Source of the DNA: an uncultured Eubacteriales bacterium | GTDB taxonomy: Bacteria; Bacillota; Clostridia; Christensenellales; Borkfalkiaceae | NCBI GenBank assembly: GCA_902465495.1 | Contig: CABQND010000001.1 | Coordinates: 18,307-82,306, forward strand | Length of the DNA: 64,000 nt | Direction of reading: 5' to 3' | Program-made: the position numbers and the translations under genes | Part shown: positions 20,783-28,703 of the stretch, piece after piece | Numbering within the stretch: the first letter of the stretch is position 1 | How the letters are laid out: the number at the start of each line of letters is the position of its first letter | The notes under the pieces: model-generated | Databases searched by the model: none | Told to the model about the DNA's origin: nothing | The model's input: the letters and a program-made list of their open reading frames with translations, nothing else

Positions 20783-23680
20783 TTATGCAATTGTATTTGC
20801 ATTGGCTGCGAGCACTGCATCGCAAATGATTTGTGAGAAAAGTACATATGCCGTATCATTTAAATGCAGCTCGTCACGAAAACCCATATTTTCCATTTTC
20901 GGTCCTTCCGTTTTCATAATTGATGCGAAGTCGATATAATATACGTTTTCTTGTGTTTCCGCATAATCACGTACAATTCCGTTGGAAATGGAATATTCGC
21001 CCCATTTTTCAGGGAATTTTTCGTTGTCACAAATGGAGACATAGAAAATTTTTGTATTCGGGAATTGCTCTCGAAGGGAATCTATGAGAGCGGTGATCGA
21101 GTTGCCGCAATCTGAGCCTGAAATGCCGCCGTCGATGTCATTGACGCCGATATGGATCACAATATTTTTCGGATCGTAAATTTTTAAATCGCGGTAATGC
21201 GACGACCATGTATTGACCTTTGTACCGCCGATTCCTATAGTAACGCCGCCGATAGAAGATGTTTGTTCATCAAAATGTTTCCATGCGGTTTTACTTGTGT
21301 AGGAATCGCCGATCACAAGTGTCTGCACACCCGCTCCGTCCTTAATGTCCTGTCGGACGATATTGACGCGGCGGATGGTGACATCACCCGTTGCGGAGAG
21401 ATTAAGCGATTGCGTACCTTTTTTATCGATCGTCAAAGTAAATGCTCTGCTCCAGCCGGAAATGCCTGCAGGGAACGTATAAGTCTGCGGTGAGTTGTCG
21501 CCGAGTTTGAGCGAGATACTGGCACCCTGTTTTGCATCGGCATCGACATAAACAATGTAGTTGCTGGCAACGTCAAAATCGACATTGAACGTTCCGATTG
21601 CATCGTTTCCTTCAATCAGTGCGCCGCTGCCTGCTGTCGAGTAAACGTCATTGTCGAGAAGTGAAACGCGCGCACTTGCGGGAAGATCGTGGTCGAGCAG
21701 AGGCTCTTGTGTCAAATACAGTTTGTGCAGCACGGCTCCGTCTTCACGAGCATATATGTTGATCGTATGTACGCCTGCGTAGGGGATTGTGATTTTCCAA
21801 GTAGAATCGGCGAGCCATTTCCCGACGCCGGTCGCAACATAACTAAGGCATGTAACGATGGGGCCGTCGTTGACAGATATAAATACGGAGTCGGAATTAC
21901 CGTCGTTAAAGCTGGAATAAAGCATAACGTAGTAATCACCGGGGGTACTGAAATACGCACGGTATGACAACTTGGGAGAAATGTTATTTGTGCCCCATTG
22001 CACGCCGACGTCCGGATAAACCTGTACACCCTCAAAAGCCACACTTCTTTCCCAAGTAAAGACTTCGTCATAGCCGTCCGCCGCACCGGATGTGCTAAAT
22101 GCATAACTCGAATTGTCAAGTGCAGAGGCAAGATCGATCATTAAGCTTCCATCTACTTCGACAAATTCGCCTTCAAGGGTGTAAGGATTGCGTGCGCTCA
22201 CAGGTTGTGCCTCTTTCTTTTTAAAAGATTCGGAAGCATTTTGCGAGAGTACGATCTGATTCAGAACAACTCCGTCTTCGCGCGCAAAAATTGTTATCGT
22301 ATGCTCGCCCGGTTCGGTGATGTCGAAGCACCATTCGCTGTTGCTGACCCACAGTCCCGGTTCATATGATTGTGTGGAGCATTCGATCAGGTCGCCGTCG
22401 TCCAGGTTTGCGTACACAGAGTTGCTTCCCGTATCGGGATAGCTTGTAAACAAATATAGATAATATTTACCCGTATTTTTAACGTTAAAAGTATAGTGAA
22501 CCTGTGGCGCGGACGCAAATGCATAGGTAATGTTCCATTGTTCTCCGCTTGAAGGGGTTTGAATGATTCCGTCAAATTCGCCGTTGTACAGTTCCCAGGA
22601 AAGAGTTTTTTTGTTGGTGCTGTAACTTGCATAGCGAGATTGTTCCAGTGCGGCGGATGCGGGAATAACGACCTTACCGTCTGTTTCCTGCCATGCTCCG
22701 CCTTCACGCGTCGTCTCTTCTTCTTCAAAAAAGGCGGCACAATCCGGTTTTTTGCCTGTGTTGACAAAATATGCCATGTTCGCACCTGCGTCTGCACCGA
22801 CAATTTCGTAGCCTTCTTGCGTAAAATGGACGTTATCTTTCATGTAACCGTATAAATACAGGTCATAAAGTTGTCTGCTAATGACCGTCGCGTAATCGCT
22901 GTCCTGGCAATAGAGGATCTGCGCATCGCGGATCGTATTAGAGTTTGCGCGTTTTGTACCGTCGTCGACGTCATTGCCTCCGATGGGGATGACAAAGAAC
23001 TGATCTGCACCGATGTCAGTTTGAAAACCGCGGACAATTTTATCAAGGGCCTGTTGATAATCGGCGGCGGATACACCAGCATCTCCGTCCGATTCGCCTT
23101 GCAGCCAAACAACGTATGTATTGCGAAGTTCGACTTCGCTCTCACCGCTCGTCAGGTATTCTTTTGCTGCCGTCATGCGTGCGACAGCGTCTTTATAGGG
23201 CTTACCATCTGTGGCAAAAAAGTCAATGGATTCTCCGCCTTTGGAACAGGAAACGGCTACGATGGGGACGCCTGTATTTTCATAGTAACTTTCGCAGAAT
23301 GCAGAAACCATTGACCCCGTCTTTTTGGTTTCGGTCACGCCGCTTTCGTCATTATTTTCATTTATACCGAAAGGTTCTTGTAGAGGATACAATTTTGTCG
23401 GGTCTGAGATTGCGCGGAATTCATACGCGTGCCCATCCTGTACTTGTGTGGCTTCGGATGCTGTCCCGCGACCTGCCATATTAGACTGGCCGATAAAAAG
23501 AACAAGATCCGCCAATGTTTCATCTTCGTCTTCCGTGTCGTTTCCGTTCTCGGTATTTCCCGGTGTTTCTGGGTTTGACGGAGTATCGTTATTTTCGGAG
23601 TTACAGCCGATCAGTAGCGAACAAGCCGTTAAAATGACAAGAAAAAGGATCGAAATTGTAATTAAAAAGCGATTTTTCAT
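20783..23680 (-). CDS. Secreted lipoprotein with two esterase domains and two carbohydrate-binding-like domains
   Basis: A 965-residue surface protein. The signal peptide ends in a lipobox (LLIGC, Cys26) followed by an Asn/Thr/Glu-rich linker. Domain 1 (about 57-320) resembles sialate/xylan acetylesterases (DUF303): nucleophile motif FIGQSNMAGRG at 62-72, WLQGESD, and VHFTQEGY near its end. Two homologous modules follow (about 340-480 and 500-660), each ending in AREDGVVLNQ / AREDGAVLHK, with the strand pattern of CBM6-like domains. The C-terminus (about 785-965) is an SGNH hydrolase: VIGDSYTS, HIGVND, and RDELHLND with the catalytic Asp/His. Likely role is deacetylating plant or host glycans. 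A Shine-Dalgarno AAAGGAA precedes the ATG. Confidence 0.85.
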   Translation of the reverse strand: MKNRFLITISILFLVILTACSLLIGCNSENNDTPSNPETPGNTENGNDTEDEDETLADLVLFIGQSNMAGRGTASEATQVQDGHAYEFRAISDPTKLYPLQEPFGINENNDESGVTETKKTGSMVSAFCESYYENTGVPIVAVSCSKGGESIDFFATDGKPYKDAVARMTAAKEYLTSGESEVELRNTYVVWLQGESDGDAGVSAADYQQALDKIVRGFQTDIGADQFFVIPIGGNDVDDGTKRANSNTIRDAQILYCQDSDYATVISRQLYDLYLYGYMKDNVHFTQEGYEIVGADAGANMAYFVNTGKKPDCAAFFEEEETTREGGAWQETDGKVVIPASAALEQSRYASYSTNKKTLSWELYNGEFDGIIQTPSSGEQWNITYAFASAPQVHYTFNVKNTGKYYLYLFTSYPDTGSNSVYANLDDGDLIECSTQSYEPGLWVSNSEWCFDITEPGEHTITIFAREDGVVLNQIVLSQNASESFKKKEAQPVSARNPYTLEGEFVEVDGSLMIDLASALDNSSYAFSTSGAADGYDEVFTWERSVAFEGVQVYPDVGVQWGTNNISPKLSYRAYFSTPGDYYVMLYSSFNDGNSDSVFISVNDGPIVTCLSYVATGVGKWLADSTWKITIPYAGVHTINIYAREDGAVLHKLYLTQEPLLDHDLPASARVSLLDNDVYSTAGSGALIEGNDAIGTFNVDFDVASNYIVYVDADAKQGASISLKLGDNSPQTYTFPAGISGWSRAFTLTIDKKGTQSLNLSATGDVTIRRVNIVRQDIKDGAGVQTLVIGDSYTSKTAWKHFDEQTSSIGGVTIGIGGTKVNTWSSHYRDLKIYDPKNIVIHIGVNDIDGGISGSDCGNSITALIDSLREQFPNTKIFYVSICDNEKFPEKWGEYSISNGIVRDYAETQENVYYIDFASIMKTEGPKMENMGFRDELHLNDTAYVLFSQIICDAVLAANANTIA

Positions 23681-23746
23681 GACTTCTGATTCCTTTTAAT
23701 TTATTTAAATTAAGCAGTTTTATTAATATCAAATATCAATATTTTA

Positions 23747-23752
23747 ATTATA
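23747..23752 (-). promoter_or_regulatory. Probable -10 of the esterase gene
   Basis: TATAAT with an upstream TG (extended -10) lies on the minus strand, about 65 bases before the esterase start codon. The -35 match is poor (TTCAAA at 16-base spacing), so another factor may be needed. Confidence 0.5.
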
Positions 23753-23872
23753 TCATTATTTTGTAATTTTTGAATTGCAAAAAAGGTTTTTTTGATTGCA
23801 TTTTTGGTTTTCTGCTGTAAACAAGGTTGTTCGGGTATGGGGATGAAGGATTATCCGAGAAGGACAGAATCG

Positions 23873-23902
23873 TTGACAAACACTTAAGCGAAGTGATATA
23901 AT
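23873..23902 (+). promoter_or_regulatory. Promoter of the Mrp ATPase gene with internal dyad
   Basis: TTGACA (23873-23878), 18 bases, TATAAT (23897-23902). Between the boxes lies a small dyad CACTT-AAGCG-AAGTG (23881-23895), a possible operator. Confidence 0.75.
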
Positions 23903-23968
23903 GACAAAAATCAGATATTACCTTGCTCCGCTTTGAGCGGTGCGATATAATTCATGGGAGGCCAATAT

Positions 23969-24793
23969 ATGGCAGAAGAATGCACGCATAATTGTGACAG
24001 TTGCAAAGAAAATTGTTCACAGCGCGATATGCGCAAAAAGCCGCACGAACTGAGTAAAATAAAAAAGGTCATCGGTATAGTGAGCGGAAAAGGGGGCGTG
24101 GGCAAGTCTTTGACGACAGCCATGCTCGCCGTGACCGCGCAGCGTAACGGTTATAAAACAGCCATTATGGATGCCGATATTACAGGTCCGTCTATTCCTA
24201 AAATGTTTGGTATTACGGATAAAGCCATGGGAACGGATATGGGGATTTTACCAGTCATGAGCAAGACGGGGATCGAGATCATGTCTATGAACGTGCTTTT
24301 GGAAGATGATACAGAACCTGTAATATGGCGCGGACCTGTTATCGCGGGAACGGTATTGCAATTTTGGACGGATGTGATTTGGAACGACGTTGATTTTATG
24401 TTTGTAGATATGCCTCCGGGAACAGGGGATGTTCCGTTGAGCATTTACCAATCTATACCTTTGGACGGGATCGTCATTGTTTCCACGCCGCAGGAACTGG
24501 TATCAATGATCGTACAAAAAGCGGTGCATATGGCACAAAAAATGAATATTCCGATTTTAGGGATTGTGGAAAACATGAGTTATGTGCGCTGTCCCGATTG
24601 CGGAAAGCAAATTGAAGTGTTTGGGAAGAGTCGAGTTTCGGAGCTTGCCGAAATGTTCAAGATTGGAGCGGTTGCGCGTGTTCCGTTTGACGGTGCGCTT
24701 ACGACTTGCGCGGATCGGGGACTGATTGAATTGTTCGAAGGGGATTATACGGAAAACTTGTTCCGAGCATTAGAAAAAACGATACAAAAGTGA
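23969..24793 (+). CDS. mrp: Mrp/NBP35-family Fe-S carrier ATPase
   Basis: A P-loop scaffold that carries and transfers Fe-S clusters to apoproteins. The 274-residue protein has a deviant Walker A (GKGGVGKS) near residue 33 and DMPPGTGD typical of the family. It has an N-terminal Cys cluster (CTHNCDSCKENC, residues 5-16) as in Nbp35-type proteins and archaeal Mrp, and the C-terminal bridging motif CPDCGK. The start is ATG 23969, 7 bases after GGGAGG; the ATG at 23954 lies upstream of that site. It is a single-gene unit with promoter and terminator. Confidence 0.93.
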   Translation: MAEECTHNCDSCKENCSQRDMRKKPHELSKIKKVIGIVSGKGGVGKSLTTAMLAVTAQRNGYKTAIMDADITGPSIPKMFGITDKAMGTDMGILPVMSKTGIEIMSMNVLLEDDTEPVIWRGPVIAGTVLQFWTDVIWNDVDFMFVDMPPGTGDVPLSIYQSIPLDGIVIVSTPQELVSMIVQKAVHMAQKMNIPILGIVENMSYVRCPDCGKQIEVFGKSRVSELAEMFKIGAVARVPFDGALTTCADRGLIELFEGDYTENLFRALEKTIQK

Positions 24794-24802
24794 TAAAAGT
24801 AT

Positions 24803-24850
24803 AAAAACAGGCGCTTGGGCGGAATAAAACCGTCTCAGCGCCTGTTTTTA
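24803..24850 (+). terminator. Terminator after mrp
   Basis: A long stem of about 20 bp with one or two mismatches, and a loop around AATAAAA. The outer arms are AAAAACAGGCGCT and its complement, and the run of T follows. It begins 10 bases after the stop codon. Confidence 0.85.
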
Positions 24851-24909
24851 TTTTAGAACATTACGGAAGATGTTTGCATAGAATGGTATAAATCACATAA
24901 AGATATTTC

Positions 24910-24948
24910 TTACATAATTTTATCGCAAGAAGCGGTATAATTATGTAA
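24910..24948 (+). promoter_or_regulatory. Inverted repeat around the -10 of the DUF11 gene
   Basis: A perfect 10-bp inverted repeat, TTACATAATT (24910-24919) and AATTATGTAA (24939-24948), encloses a TATAAT at 24936-24941. No good -35 stands at 16-18 bases, so a repressor- or activator-bound promoter is plausible. The ribosome site GAGG follows at 24957. Confidence 0.5.
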
Positions 24949-24968
24949 TTTTTTTTGAGGTAATATAA

Positions 24969-26288
24969 ATGCCATTCCTGCAACGGTATTCAAATATAAA
25001 GAACGGAGGGATCGAATTTATTGGGAACACCCTCGGTTTAAGCAAAGCGGTAAATGCCAATACAGCAGGCAGGCTCGGTTCGATCGGCGCTTTTATCAGT
25101 TTAGATACTGCTTTGCAGGTAAATGATTTTCCTGCCGGAACGACGCTCGATTATACAAAAAACGGTTCAGCGGCATTGCTCAATCTACCGGTGAACAGCA
25201 CCGTTCTGTATGCGGAGCTTGTCTGGGGCGGGTTGTTTCGTTCAAGTACGAACAACATATCCGCGCTTTTGGATAATGCCATAACATTTAAAACGCCGCT
25301 CGGAGCAAATTCAGTTGTCCCTGATGCGGCAACAAAACAAGATTTTAATATTACGATCAATGGGCAGACATTGGGATTTTATGTCAGGACGGCCAATGTC
25401 ACTTCTATTGTCAAAGCGGCAAAAAACGGCACTTATAGTGCTGGTTCGGTTCCTGCGCTGATAGAAGCGATCGATGCTCGCACATCGGAAACCAATCACG
25501 CGGGGTGGACGCTTTCTGTTATTTATGAAAACGCGTCGTTGCCGCTACGGAATTTGACTCTATGGAGCGGCGGTACTGTGGTATCTCCGGCGGCGGGAAG
25601 TACCGAAATTACATTGACAGGATTTCTGACCCCTGAAGCATTGCCGATTGGCGGGAAGTTGTTTGTGTCGGCACAAGAAGGGGATGCGGTCATTTCTGGA
25701 GACAGAATGTTGTTCGGAAAGTCTGTGGCGGCGCTGTCACCGATTTCAGGGCCCAATAATCCGGTCGGCAATTTTTTTGCTTCGCAGATCAATAATTCGC
25801 TTGGATTGGTTGAAACAAGCGGTACTTTCGGGGCGAGGAATGCGAGTGCCGCGACTGCGACGAACACACTCGCTTGCCGGCAAGGGTGGGACATTACAGC
25901 GGTAGATGTATCATCTTTATTAACCACCGGTATGATGACTGCGGCAGTGCGCTTTACGACAGATGGAGATCTGTACGTGCCCAATTGCCTTGCATTGCAG
26001 ATTGACAGTAAAGGAGCGCAGATCCGAATTGATAAAAATGCCGATAAACAGTTTGCTCAAATAGGAGAAGAAATCGGATATTCATTGAATATTTCAAACT
26101 CGGGAAGCATTTCTGCTGATACGGTGACGGTAAACGATCTTTTGCCGGCAGGGACATCGTTTGTAAGCGGCAGCGTAAAGATCGATGGGGTATCTTATCC
26201 TGCATATGATCCGGCAGCAGGCTTCCCGTTGGAAGATATGGAACCGGGCAAGAGTATTACCGTGACTTTTGAAGTCAAGGTAAACTGA
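24969..26288 (+). CDS. DUF11-type surface protein, frame ends inside the last domain
   Basis: A 439-residue protein of the Firmicutes family that begins like MPFLQRYSNI ... GNTLGLSKA and has no visible signal peptide. Residues 1-340 form the conserved N-terminal region. A DUF11 repeat starts near residue 350 (KNADKQFAQIGEEIGYSLNI, then VTVNDLLPAGTSF). The reading stops at TGA 26286 right after SITVTFEVKVN, before the final strand that normally closes a DUF11 fold. That strand is found in the next frame (26290-26508). Either the gene is frameshifted or the two frames are joined by frameshifting. The role is likely extracellular or spore-surface structure, by family analogy only. Confidence 0.8.
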   Translation: MPFLQRYSNIKNGGIEFIGNTLGLSKAVNANTAGRLGSIGAFISLDTALQVNDFPAGTTLDYTKNGSAALLNLPVNSTVLYAELVWGGLFRSSTNNISALLDNAITFKTPLGANSVVPDAATKQDFNITINGQTLGFYVRTANVTSIVKAAKNGTYSAGSVPALIEAIDARTSETNHAGWTLSVIYENASLPLRNLTLWSGGTVVSPAAGSTEITLTGFLTPEALPIGGKLFVSAQEGDAVISGDRMLFGKSVAALSPISGPNNPVGNFFASQINNSLGLVETSGTFGARNASAATATNTLACRQGWDITAVDVSSLLTTGMMTAAVRFTTDGDLYVPNCLALQIDSKGAQIRIDKNADKQFAQIGEEIGYSLNISNSGSISADTVTVNDLLPAGTSFVSGSVKIDGVSYPAYDPAAGFPLEDMEPGKSITVTFEVKVN

Positions 26289-26289
26289 C

Positions 26290-26508
26290 ATGAACACCAT
26301 CTTTAATATCTCGGAAGTGAAAGACGGGTCCGGCGAAATTTTTCAAAGCAACCAAGTTGAAACAAGGGTTCGCAGTGTCGCCGTACTTCAGCCTTATCGA
26401 TATGATCTTGACAAATGCAGGGAGTGTGCATGCTCTTCCTGCTGCAACGAGGCAAGTTGCTGTATAATCCTTCCTTGTGCGATTTTTTACTTGTTTTGTA
26501 CACTGTAA
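26290..26508 (+). pseudogene. Displaced C-terminal end of the DUF11 protein, Cys-rich
   Basis: Seventy-two codons in the +1 frame, starting with an ATG one base after the TGA of the preceding frame. The first part (NISEVKDGSGEIFQSNQVET) looks like the last strand of a DUF11 domain, which ends with N.A.V.Y.DG....SN.V.T. The tail is cysteine-rich (CRECACSSCC then EASCC). It could be translated by re-initiation at the TGACATG junction, fused by frameshifting, or simply be a broken end; the sequence alone does not decide. A terminator follows at 26536. Confidence 0.55.
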
Positions 26509-26535
26509 AAGCAACCTATAAATAGTCACGTAATG

Positions 26536-26571
26536 AAAAAGACGGACGGCTTTCGGGTCATCCGTCTTTTT
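26536..26571 (+). terminator. Terminator after the DUF11 region
   Basis: An 11-bp stem (26536-26546 with 26561-26571) with A5 and T5 arm ends and a 14-base loop. Confidence 0.85.
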
Positions 26572-26658
26572 ATGTGCAAAATAATTCTTTGCAGGAGGGT
26601 TTTAAAACAAATGTCTGAGAGTATGGTTTTTTGAAATTTTGGTATCGCAGATAAACCG

Positions 26659-26688
26659 TTGACAACAGCATGGGGGGGATGTTATAAT
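26659..26688 (+). promoter_or_regulatory. Promoter of the ROK kinase gene
   Basis: TTGACA (26659-26664), 18 bases, TATAAT (26683-26688), about 55 bases before the GTG start. Confidence 0.8.
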
Positions 26689-26747
26689 AAACGGAAAAAA
26701 GGCGGTTTCCTGTGCAACGATTAACAGGATAGCGAGAAGGTGGATTT

Positions 26748-27698
26748 GTGAAATATTTTGCTGGTATCGATCTTGGGGGGACATTTATTAAATGCGGGAT
26801 CCTCGATGAAAACGGAAAGATCGTGATCAAAGAAAAAGCTGCCACACCGCAAGGGTATCAGCCGATTGTTAAAAGGCTTGCGGAGTTTGTTTGTGAGCTT
26901 TCAGCGCGGGCAAATGTTAAAGTTGCTGCGGTCGGGATCGGGGCGCCCGGGGTTGCCGACAGCGCAAAGGGCACGGTTGTCGTAAGCCATAATCTCAAAT
27001 GGAAAAATGTTCCGCTGGCAAAAGATTTATCAGAAATTCTCGGCTTACCGGTTTATTTGACGAATGACGCAAACTCCGCTGCATTGGGAGAAAATTTTTG
27101 CGGAGCGGGAAAAGAGTTCTCATCAATGATTTTATTGACGATCGGTACGGGCATCGGGAGCGGTATTGTCATTGACGGAAAATTATTTGAAGGATTTTGC
27201 TCGGCTGGGGCGGAGCTTGGACATGAAACTATTCGGTTTGATGGTAAAAAATGTGCTTGCGGCAGGCGTGGGTGTTTTGAAGTATATGCATCGGCAAGTG
27301 CGTTGGTGGCCCAGACGAAACATACGATGAAAAAACATTCTGAAAGTGTGTTGTGGAAGGTGTGTGGAGGCGATCTTTCAAATGTCGACGGAAGAACTGT
27401 TTTTGAGGGGTTAAAAGTCAACGACGCCGCGGCAAAAAAAATTTTTGATACATATATCGGTTATCTTGCCGAAGGCATCGCCAATATTATCAACGCGTTT
27501 CGGCCTGAGGCTGTTGTTTTGGGCGGGGGGATCAGTGCTGAAGGTGAAACCTTGATTCAACCTCTTCGAAAAAAGGTGAATGCTCTTATATTAGGGGCTG
27601 GCGAATATGCTCCGGTAAAAATAGCCGCCGCAAAGCTGGGGAACGATGCCGGCATTTGCGGTTCAGCCAAATTTGCAAAAGATAGGACAGAAGAGTGA
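26748..27698 (+). CDS. ROK-family sugar kinase, probably glucokinase
   Basis: Phosphorylates glucose or a related hexose. The 316-residue protein starts with the ATP phosphate-binding loop GIDLGGTFIKCG. It contains the catalytic Asp in TNDANSAALGE, GTGIGSGIV, and the ROK zinc motif CACGRRGCFE preceded by the zinc-ligand His in LGHETI. No DNA-binding domain is present, so it is a kinase and not a NagC-type repressor. The start is a GTG at 26748, 7 bases after AAGG. The AraC regulator converges on it and shares a terminator. Confidence 0.92.
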   Translation: MKYFAGIDLGGTFIKCGILDENGKIVIKEKAATPQGYQPIVKRLAEFVCELSARANVKVAAVGIGAPGVADSAKGTVVVSHNLKWKNVPLAKDLSEILGLPVYLTNDANSAALGENFCGAGKEFSSMILLTIGTGIGSGIVIDGKLFEGFCSAGAELGHETIRFDGKKCACGRRGCFEVYASASALVAQTKHTMKKHSESVLWKVCGGDLSNVDGRTVFEGLKVNDAAAKKIFDTYIGYLAEGIANIINAFRPEAVVLGGGISAEGETLIQPLRKKVNALILGAGEYAPVKIAAAKLGNDAGICGSAKFAKDRTEE

Positions 27699-27706
27699 AT
27701 TTAGCA

Positions 27707-27738
27707 AAAAAGTTGAGGTTTTTAAGCCTCAACTTTTT
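27707..27738. terminator. Bidirectional terminator between ROK kinase and AraC regulator
   Basis: A 12-bp stem (27707-27718 with 27727-27738) with A5 on one side and T5 on the other, so it works on both strands. It sits 8 bases after the kinase stop and 5 bases past the regulator stop. Confidence 0.9.
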
Positions 27739-27743
27739 ATTTT

Positions 27744-28535
27744 TCAGTTTCGCAAAATTTCGGTAGGCGGTTTATCGTAAAACCGCGAATAATTCCGGTA
27801 AAATGTAGTCATTGAATCAAATCCGCAATCAAAAACGAGATCGGAAAGATTGCTGTTGGTTTGTTTTTTGCCCCGCTTGATCACGTTGTTGACTCGCACC
27901 ATGTTGATATAACTGTTCAGTGTTTCTCCGATATAACTGTTAAAAAGTCGGGAAAAATAATATTTGTTGTAACCGAATTCGGAGGAGATTGATTCAAGGG
28001 AAATGGGTTCGTGAAAATGTTCGTCGATATAATTCAGAACAGATACGATTAAAGACATATTTGGGGCTGAAATAACGGGCATTTTCGGATATCTTGTAAA
28101 AAGTTCGCCGATAATTATATCGATTAGCCCTTTACAGAGAAGAAAGTTTTCATCTTGTGCCGCATGATTGAGGCGACGGAAATACGGAAGGAGTTTTCGA
28201 TTAAAAGCTTTGTCCGACAACAGAGGCGGAAGAGTTTCTTTTTCTAATGTTGCAGAGAAATCGTCGGCATATGCAGACTTGATGATCAGGACGTAATCGG
28301 CATAGGAGCTTGCTGGGGCCAGCGAATGGATGGCGCATCGGCGTACAAAAATGATGTCGTCTTTATTTGCCGAAAACGTTTCATCTTCGACTTCGCCTAC
28401 CAAATTTCCCTCCGTGATATATAAAATTTCTATACTTCGGTGAAAATGCGGCGGAGTGTATGAATCTTTGCTAAAAAAATAGTTTAGGTTGGGGCTTTTA
28501 TCATGATTGGCTTCATAAAAGGCAAGTTTTTTCAT
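27744..28535 (-). CDS. AraC-family transcriptional regulator
   Basis: A 263-residue regulator with an N-terminal cupin sensing domain (HFHRSIEILYITEG near residue 31) and a C-terminal double helix-turn-helix. The HTH region includes ISSEFGYNKYYFSRLFNSY and, in the second helix pair, VFDCGFDSMTTFYRNYSRF with the usual P.. tail. Ligand and target are unknown. The adjacent convergent ROK kinase suggests sugar metabolism, but no sugar operon lies beside it. The start at ATG 28535 is preferred over a TTG at 28553; neither has a clear ribosome site, and the promoter leaves a leader of about 55 bases. Confidence 0.9.
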   Translation of the reverse strand: MKKLAFYEANHDKSPNLNYFFSKDSYTPPHFHRSIEILYITEGNLVGEVEDETFSANKDDIIFVRRCAIHSLAPASSYADYVLIIKSAYADDFSATLEKETLPPLLSDKAFNRKLLPYFRRLNHAAQDENFLLCKGLIDIIIGELFTRYPKMPVISAPNMSLIVSVLNYIDEHFHEPISLESISSEFGYNKYYFSRLFNSYIGETLNSYINMVRVNNVIKRGKKQTNSNLSDLVFDCGFDSMTTFYRNYSRFYDKPPTEILRN

Positions 28536-28596
28536 AAAATCAATTTTTGGCAATAAAAATAGTTATTTTATCGTCATTTTCGCAATTTTTAAGAAT

Positions 28597-28625
28597 ATTA
28601 TACCATGCGAACGCGAATGAGTCAA
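28597..28625 (-). promoter_or_regulatory. Promoter of the AraC regulator gene
   Basis: On the minus strand TTGACT (28620-28625), 17 bases, TATAAT (28597-28602). Confidence 0.8.
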
Positions 28626-28650
28626 TCAAATCAACAAATCATGGCAAAAC

Positions 28651-28682
28651 AAAAGCCGATGAAACAAGTTTCGTCGGCTTTT
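28651..28682 (-). terminator. pyk terminator
   Basis: A 15-bp stem with one G-U pair (28651-28665 with 28668-28682), followed on the minus strand by GTTTT. It lies 21 bases past the pyk stop. Confidence 0.8.
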
Positions 28683-28703
28683 TGGGGTTTTTTATTGAAA
28701 TTT

